In this document: positions 59,658-64,000 of the stretch, piece by piece | Layout: the number at the start of each line of letters is the position of its first letter | Numbering within the stretch: the stretch's first letter is position 1 | NCBI RefSeq assembly: GCF_964204865.1 | Contig: NC_135258.1 | Span: 17,958,916 to 18,022,915, forward strand | Length of the DNA: 64,000 bases | Source: Styela clava | Lineage: Eukaryota; Chordata; Ascidiacea; Stolidobranchia; Styelidae | Reading direction: 5' to 3' | The notes under the pieces: generated by a model | What the model was told of the DNA's origin: nothing | The model's input: the letters and a program-made list of their open reading frames with translations, nothing else | The model's database searches: none | Translations under genes and position numbers: made by a program

Positions 59658-60960
59658 TTCATGAAATTCGGTAACAAATCTTGGTTAAGAGGTACTCAAC
59701 CTCACCTCTCGCTTATTTCCTCAGACCTGTTACATTTCTTATAATAATATGATAAAACTGGAGTCAAAGTTAGAGGGTAACAGATTTACGACACTTGTAG
59801 AACATTTGAACTCAACAGCTTGCCCAAATAGACTTCCGTCGTTGGATATAACGTTGTTATTTAAATGGTATTAGGTGGGGACGTTGCGTAGGCTACTTCT
59901 ATGTGCGAGTATATTTTCATCACTCCCGCATAAAACTTTCGAAAACTCAACATCCCCTATTGTCAATACTATATTCAGGTGATGTTTTTAATAATTTTAA
60001 GGTAACACTGACGAATCATAGATTTTTATGCATATATAATTTGACAACACGTTGAGGTTTTCCGAATAAACATCTTACCTCTGTGCTTTATAAAAAGTAA
60101 TTGCAAACTGCGGTGCTGAATACATACAGAGACATGATGGCACACGGTTTAACTCATTTTGACAAAAGCGAAAGCATCACGTTTGCGCTTTTGCAATTCC
60201 AGTTGGTGAAGTTGTAAACTAGTAAGGTATTTGAAGATTCACAAAGTATAATATTTTAAACAGATTCTAGAAACAATAGCCCACAATACGACGAACTACG
60301 AACGAATAAGCATACTAATTTACGAAAACTTTACAGGGTTAACACATATAACATGGCGATCACGCTTCTGTCCAATTTACATTTATCAGTTCTGTTCAGT
60401 CTGATTTCTTTTTACTGTTCGTCGAACAATTACTCACTTTCCTAGAAATTTACTGTGCTCACTTTTAGAACAGCGACTAATCACAGATACAAGATAGTGA
60501 AAATATAAGTTACTGGCCTAGTTCGGCAGAGCAGCAAAGGTGGGCCATAACCACATAATTTATTGTATCTTCGCATCTAGAGCTTGCAATATTAACCATG
60601 ATCAAACTGATATACAGGACTAAAAAACCAAACTTTCAATTATCCCGAAAAAACTTCTGAAACAAAGCCGCAGTTGTATTGAAAGTGTCATGAGCCACGA
60701 TATATCAATATGACGTCACCAATAAATAATGTAGTAATAATAACATTCTGACTTCACAAAGTTTAAGTTTGTTTGCTATTTTAGGGTCAAAGGTTAAAAT
60801 CAGGAATCGTTTTCTCAAATCCTCTGCATTCGTTTCATTGACTGGGAGTTTTCAATGAATCTTGAATACATGCCGGTAATAGAACGTTTAACAGTGTAAT
60901 TCAGGTTTACCCTTTTCGCAATACGACTAGGTTTAACACTGTCCGGAATTTTTTTGAGAA
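59658..60960. promoter_or_regulatory. Shared upstream region of SLC6 (-) and PXK (+)
   Basis: The coding starts of SLC6 exon 1a and PXK face away from each other, 1.3 kb apart. Both 5' untranslated regions and promoters must lie here unless further non-coding exons exist. No TATA box, CpG-rich core or motif could be singled out. Exon 1b would need a separate promoter in 58,822-59,428. Confidence 0.45.
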
Positions 60961-63939
60961 ATGTCAGTGCTTGAAACGTCAAGAGTGTCCGTTTTGGACG
61001 ACACGACTCCTTTGTATTGTATCATTCAGGGATCTGAGAATGTCCAATCACATACGGTAAGAAATATTTTTAGTTTATAATGTGAGTAAGCCCAATTGGT
61101 CTAGTCTATTGCAATTGTATGTACAGACAGAGAGATATGAGTCCAAACCTCAAATAACAGAATAAACAGAATTTCTGAATTTACTGATTCACGATTGACA
61201 GATTCTGAGATTGAAATAGTGATTAGAATGCCGAATTATATGGATCTTGTGTAGTTTCGTACCTAACGTACTTCTAGTCGACGTAGAATAACAATTTTTT
61301 GATATGTCAATCCTAACCCCCATCTGATTACGCCATCCAAAAATTAAATCACTACGACATCACAATCACGCCATAGAGCTTGCCAAATATACGCACAATC
61401 GACCGAAATGGCATTGCGCCGACGATAAAGAACTGACTGACGTTATCGGTCTCTCTCCTATTGGAATCGTTGCGACGAGAAAACGAGAGAACTAACTGTT
61501 CGATTTCGGGTGCTCGTTTGCGCGTCTTGGATGGCAGTTCGTATAGTTTGAAGGGCTCTATTACGTCACTGTGACGTCGTAATGGCGTAATTTTTGGATG
61601 GTGTAGTCAGGTGGGGGTTAGGATTGATATTTAAAAAAATTATCATGCTACGCCCACTAGAAGTATGTTAGGTAAGAAACTACATGAGACCCAATTATAT
61701 TGCAAACCATGGCCCCTGCTGCCCTGGTACGATTACCGGTACCACTCTTGCATCATCGGGTTGGATTAGTTGGCCAGTTATTTCTGTATTTGTTTCAGAT
61801 GCCAGGAAGCATGGACATGAATCTTAGGGTCTCGTGTAGTTTCGTACCTAACATACTTCTAGTGGGCGTAGCATAAAAAATTTTCGAGTGTCAATCATAA
61901 CCCCACCTGACTACGCCATCCAGAAATTACGCCACAGTGACGTAATGGAGCCCTTCAAACCATACAAACTGCCATCCAAGACGCGCAGATAAGCACCTGA
62001 AATCGAACAGCTATTTCTCCCGTTTTCTCGACGCAACGGGGAGAGATCGATGACGTTAGTCAGTTCTTTATCGTCGGCGCCGATGCCATTTCGGGCGATC
62101 TTACGTATATTTGGCAGGCTCTATGACGTGATTGTGATGTCGTGGTGACATAATTTTTGGATGGCGTAGTCAGATGAGGGGTTAGGATTGACATGTCAAA
62201 AAATTGTTATGGTACGAAACTACACAAGACCCGAATTTTGAATCCAAAAATTGGTGGTGCAATATCTGTCAGTCTATAGGTACACATATTGCAGTATTGA
62301 TAGCCATAGTTTTTTCAACTTGTTTTTGTCATTTTATAATATTACTTTTTGGGTCTAGTGGGTCAAGTAAACGCAGTAATTGCTTAACCCTTTCCGTGCG
62401 GTGGGCACGTATACGTACCCACGACAAAACTCGCTAGATTGCGGCGGGTACGTTGATGTACTCCACTTTTTTATTTAGCAATCGGTCGCAAACTGTTGGT
62501 CTAGTTTTTCCGGGTTTTAGTTTATTGATAAGAAGTCTTCTTCGAGATTAACATAAGCGACGGTAAATCTCGCTTTCGTTTACCATGGGAATTTTATTTG
62601 CGGCGGAACGAGGGAGTGTTTTTGAAATTTATGCAAATTTCGGTGTTTTTTGGGTGGTAATAGAAGACATATTATCCCTTCCATCTACCAAAGTATTTTG
62701 AGTTAGATAACGAAATTGCTACAGCAATATTATGCTATTGTTTGCCAACCAAGAAGCGGTAACAGTAAAGGATTTAGCGAATATTTCTATTTTTTATCAC
62801 GGTTTGAAGTTTCAACACCCAAGAAAAAAAAATACCTTTTTTCTATCCGGTTTGTGACTCAGACCACCCCTTTTAAAAATAAAATTTTTTTTCAATCGCC
62901 AATTGCAAGCTCTTTAAATAAGCTTTCCAACGAGCCGTCAGTGGGCAGCAGAGGATCATTAGTTTTTCGTTAGTCGATCGATCAGTTGTGGGGGTACAAA
63001 TGCATAAAATCGGCGTAGCAAATACGATTATTTAATAAAAAAAAAAATCGCATGGAAAGGGTTAAATACTGAAGTAACGTCAAACAAAAATGTGATGTCA
63101 GGATTTGAAATGTTGTAACTGCTTAAACAACATCGAACAAAATTTGATGTGACTTATCATGTTTTTAAAAAGGGCTGTCTGTCGCGAAATTCTTGACAGA
63201 TGCGTTTACGGTAGTTAAAATCAAACATTCAAACCTACCCAATTTTCAACTAACCAGGCTCATTAACTTTTTTTATGACTTTAAAAAGCATATAGGCTAT
63301 AGCTTACCGTATTCGTTCTTTCATTGCTACATATTTTCAAGAATTAAAATTTTATTTTAGGAATTTATTGTCAGAGTACAGAGGGGAGAATTGAAAGAAA
63401 ATTCATGGGTGGTAAGTTGTAAAGAATTTGTGATATTGGCATATACTTGTAATTTGTATTATTCACTGTACTTAATTCTGTATTTTGTCTCTATATGATT
63501 ATTTGGTCTATTTCTTAAGTTATGGGAGTATTGACACAAGGACGCTAACTTCAGTTTTTTATTGAAAATTCTATTAATAAGGACATGTTAAGTCAGGACG
63601 AAAAGTTTGTTTATTTTTTTTTTTATTCATTTTTTTATGTTGTAATGTATTCTATTGTAGAGCAATTTTTGTCAAGTGAACTATCATTCTTTTAATTTGT
63701 ATAGATAAGAAAACGTTACAGCGATTTCGCTACACTTGTGGAAACATTAAAGATCTCTGGTATGGATTTACCTCTTCCACCCAAAAAACTTATTGGTAAC
63801 ATGGAAAGAGAATTTATCGCTGAAAGGCAGCGAGGTTTACAAAGACTTCTGGAAACCATACTCGCAAATCCGATGCTGGCTGCTAGTGAGATTGTCAAAA
63901 AATTTCTCGATGCCAACAGTTATACAACTAATATTCCAG
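60961..63939 (+). CDS. PXK: PX domain kinase-like protein, 5' part
   Basis: Three exons, 60961-61056, 63361-63411 and 63705-63939, join in frame. The gene continues past the window after a phase 1 donor. The start MSVLETSRVSVLDDTTPLYC and then QSHT are followed by EFIVRVQRG and ENSWV, then a PX domain core KRYSDF (residues 52-57), LPLPPKKLIGN and EFIAERQRGLQ. This order and these motifs match animal PXK (MONaKA), where the PX domain binds membrane phosphoinositides and a kinase-like domain follows. PXK acts in endosomal trafficking. The basic and aromatic residues of the lipid site (R and Y of KRYSDF, the PPK loop, R of AERQRG) are present. The ATG at 60,961 follows TTTGAGAA; an upstream exon is not excluded. 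Confidence 0.9.
61242..61692. mobile_element. Foldback MITE with 8-bp TSD, copy 1
   Basis: The ends are GGATCTTGTGTAGTTTCG and, on the other strand, GGGTCTCATGTAGTTTCT, opening long inverted arms of about 150 bp. A perfect 8-bp duplication AATTATAT (61,234-61,241 and 61,693-61,700) marks the borders. No coding content. It lies in PXK intron 1. Confidence 0.85.
61741..61826 (-). mobile_element. SINE fragment in PXK intron 1
   Basis: GGAAGCATGGACATGAATCT and the upstream GGGTTGGATTAGTTGGCCAG match, with divergence, the reverse complement of the SINE body at 30,360-30,430. It sits between the two foldback MITE copies. Confidence 0.55.
61827..62232. mobile_element. Foldback MITE, copy 2
   Basis: It belongs to the same family as 61,242-61,692, starting GGGTCTCGTGTAGTTTCGTA and ending with the complement of GGGTCTTGTGTAGTTTCGTA. 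The right arm lacks about 25 bp that carry CTTCTAGTGGGCGTAG in the left arm. The flanks GAATCTTA and GAATTTTG agree at 6 of 8 positions, a decayed duplication. Confidence 0.75.
62398..63061. mobile_element. piggyBac-type MITE with TTAA target site, 664 bp
   Basis: The element runs from CCCTTTCCGTGCG to the complement of CCCTTTCCATGCG and is flanked on both sides by TTAA (62,394-62,397 and 63,062-63,065). The TTAA target and CCCTTT ends are typical of piggyBac. No transposase is encoded; the frame at 62,716-62,973 is not protein-like. Confidence 0.85.
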
Positions 63940-64000
63940 GTTAAAAATTTCTTTCTAGATATTTCTATTGCCATGAAACATAAGATATTTTCACTTAAGA
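63940..64000 (+). other. Start of PXK intron 3
   Basis: It begins GTTAAAAATT after exon 3. The rest of PXK lies beyond the window. Confidence 0.7.

Noticed and set aside
62716-62973. An 85-codon frame inside the piggyBac-type element
   Set aside because: No piggyBac transposase motif, and the element is only 664 bp.

Overview
The window is eukaryotic and AT-rich. It holds split genes with GT-AG introns, single-exon stretches, and a dense load of DNA transposons. The gene set (an SLC6 neurotransmitter-type transporter, PXK, VPS4, a NAT8-like acetyltransferase, a C-type-lectin-like gene and a secreted collagen-like Cys-rich protein), together with hAT, piggyBac-like and BEL/Pao elements, points to an invertebrate animal. 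A marine deuterostome such as a tunicate is my best guess, but nothing I can read here settles that. Most exons below were found by reading splice sites and frame across introns, and many lack an ATG of their own.

Layout. 1-5,600 (+): a short hAT-type MITE, a duplicated 230-bp segment, and a C-type-lectin-like gene (probable transmembrane exon, two lectin-fold exons) that may be broken. 5,600-9,430: nothing recognised apart from one transposon end. 9,430-11,420: a 95-bp satellite array. 12,148-16,628 (-): a complete six-exon gene for a secreted protein with a short collagen-like stalk and two copies of a six-cysteine domain I cannot name. 19,891-21,383 (+): a four-exon NAT8-like N-acetyltransferase. 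22,400-28,500: transposon-rich, with a hAT nested in a hAT, a second hAT with a perfect target duplication, and decayed hAT transposase genes. 30,186-32,380: a tRNA-derived SINE and its fragments. 33,128-34,429 (+): an intronless VPS4 gene. 35,398-35,703: a MITE. 36,930-44,839 (+): a young, nearly intact BEL/Pao retrotransposon. 47,977-59,657 (-): an SLC6 transporter with 11 common exons and two alternative first exons. 60,961 to the window end (+): the start of PXK, divergent from SLC6, with MITEs in its first intron.

The genes do not form a pathway. The items most worth following up are the two interchangeable first exons of the SLC6 gene, each carrying its own TM1; the collagen-stalk gene with an internally duplicated Cys-rich domain; the intronless VPS4; and the retrotransposon whose two LTRs are nearly identical but whose 5' LTR lacks its first part.
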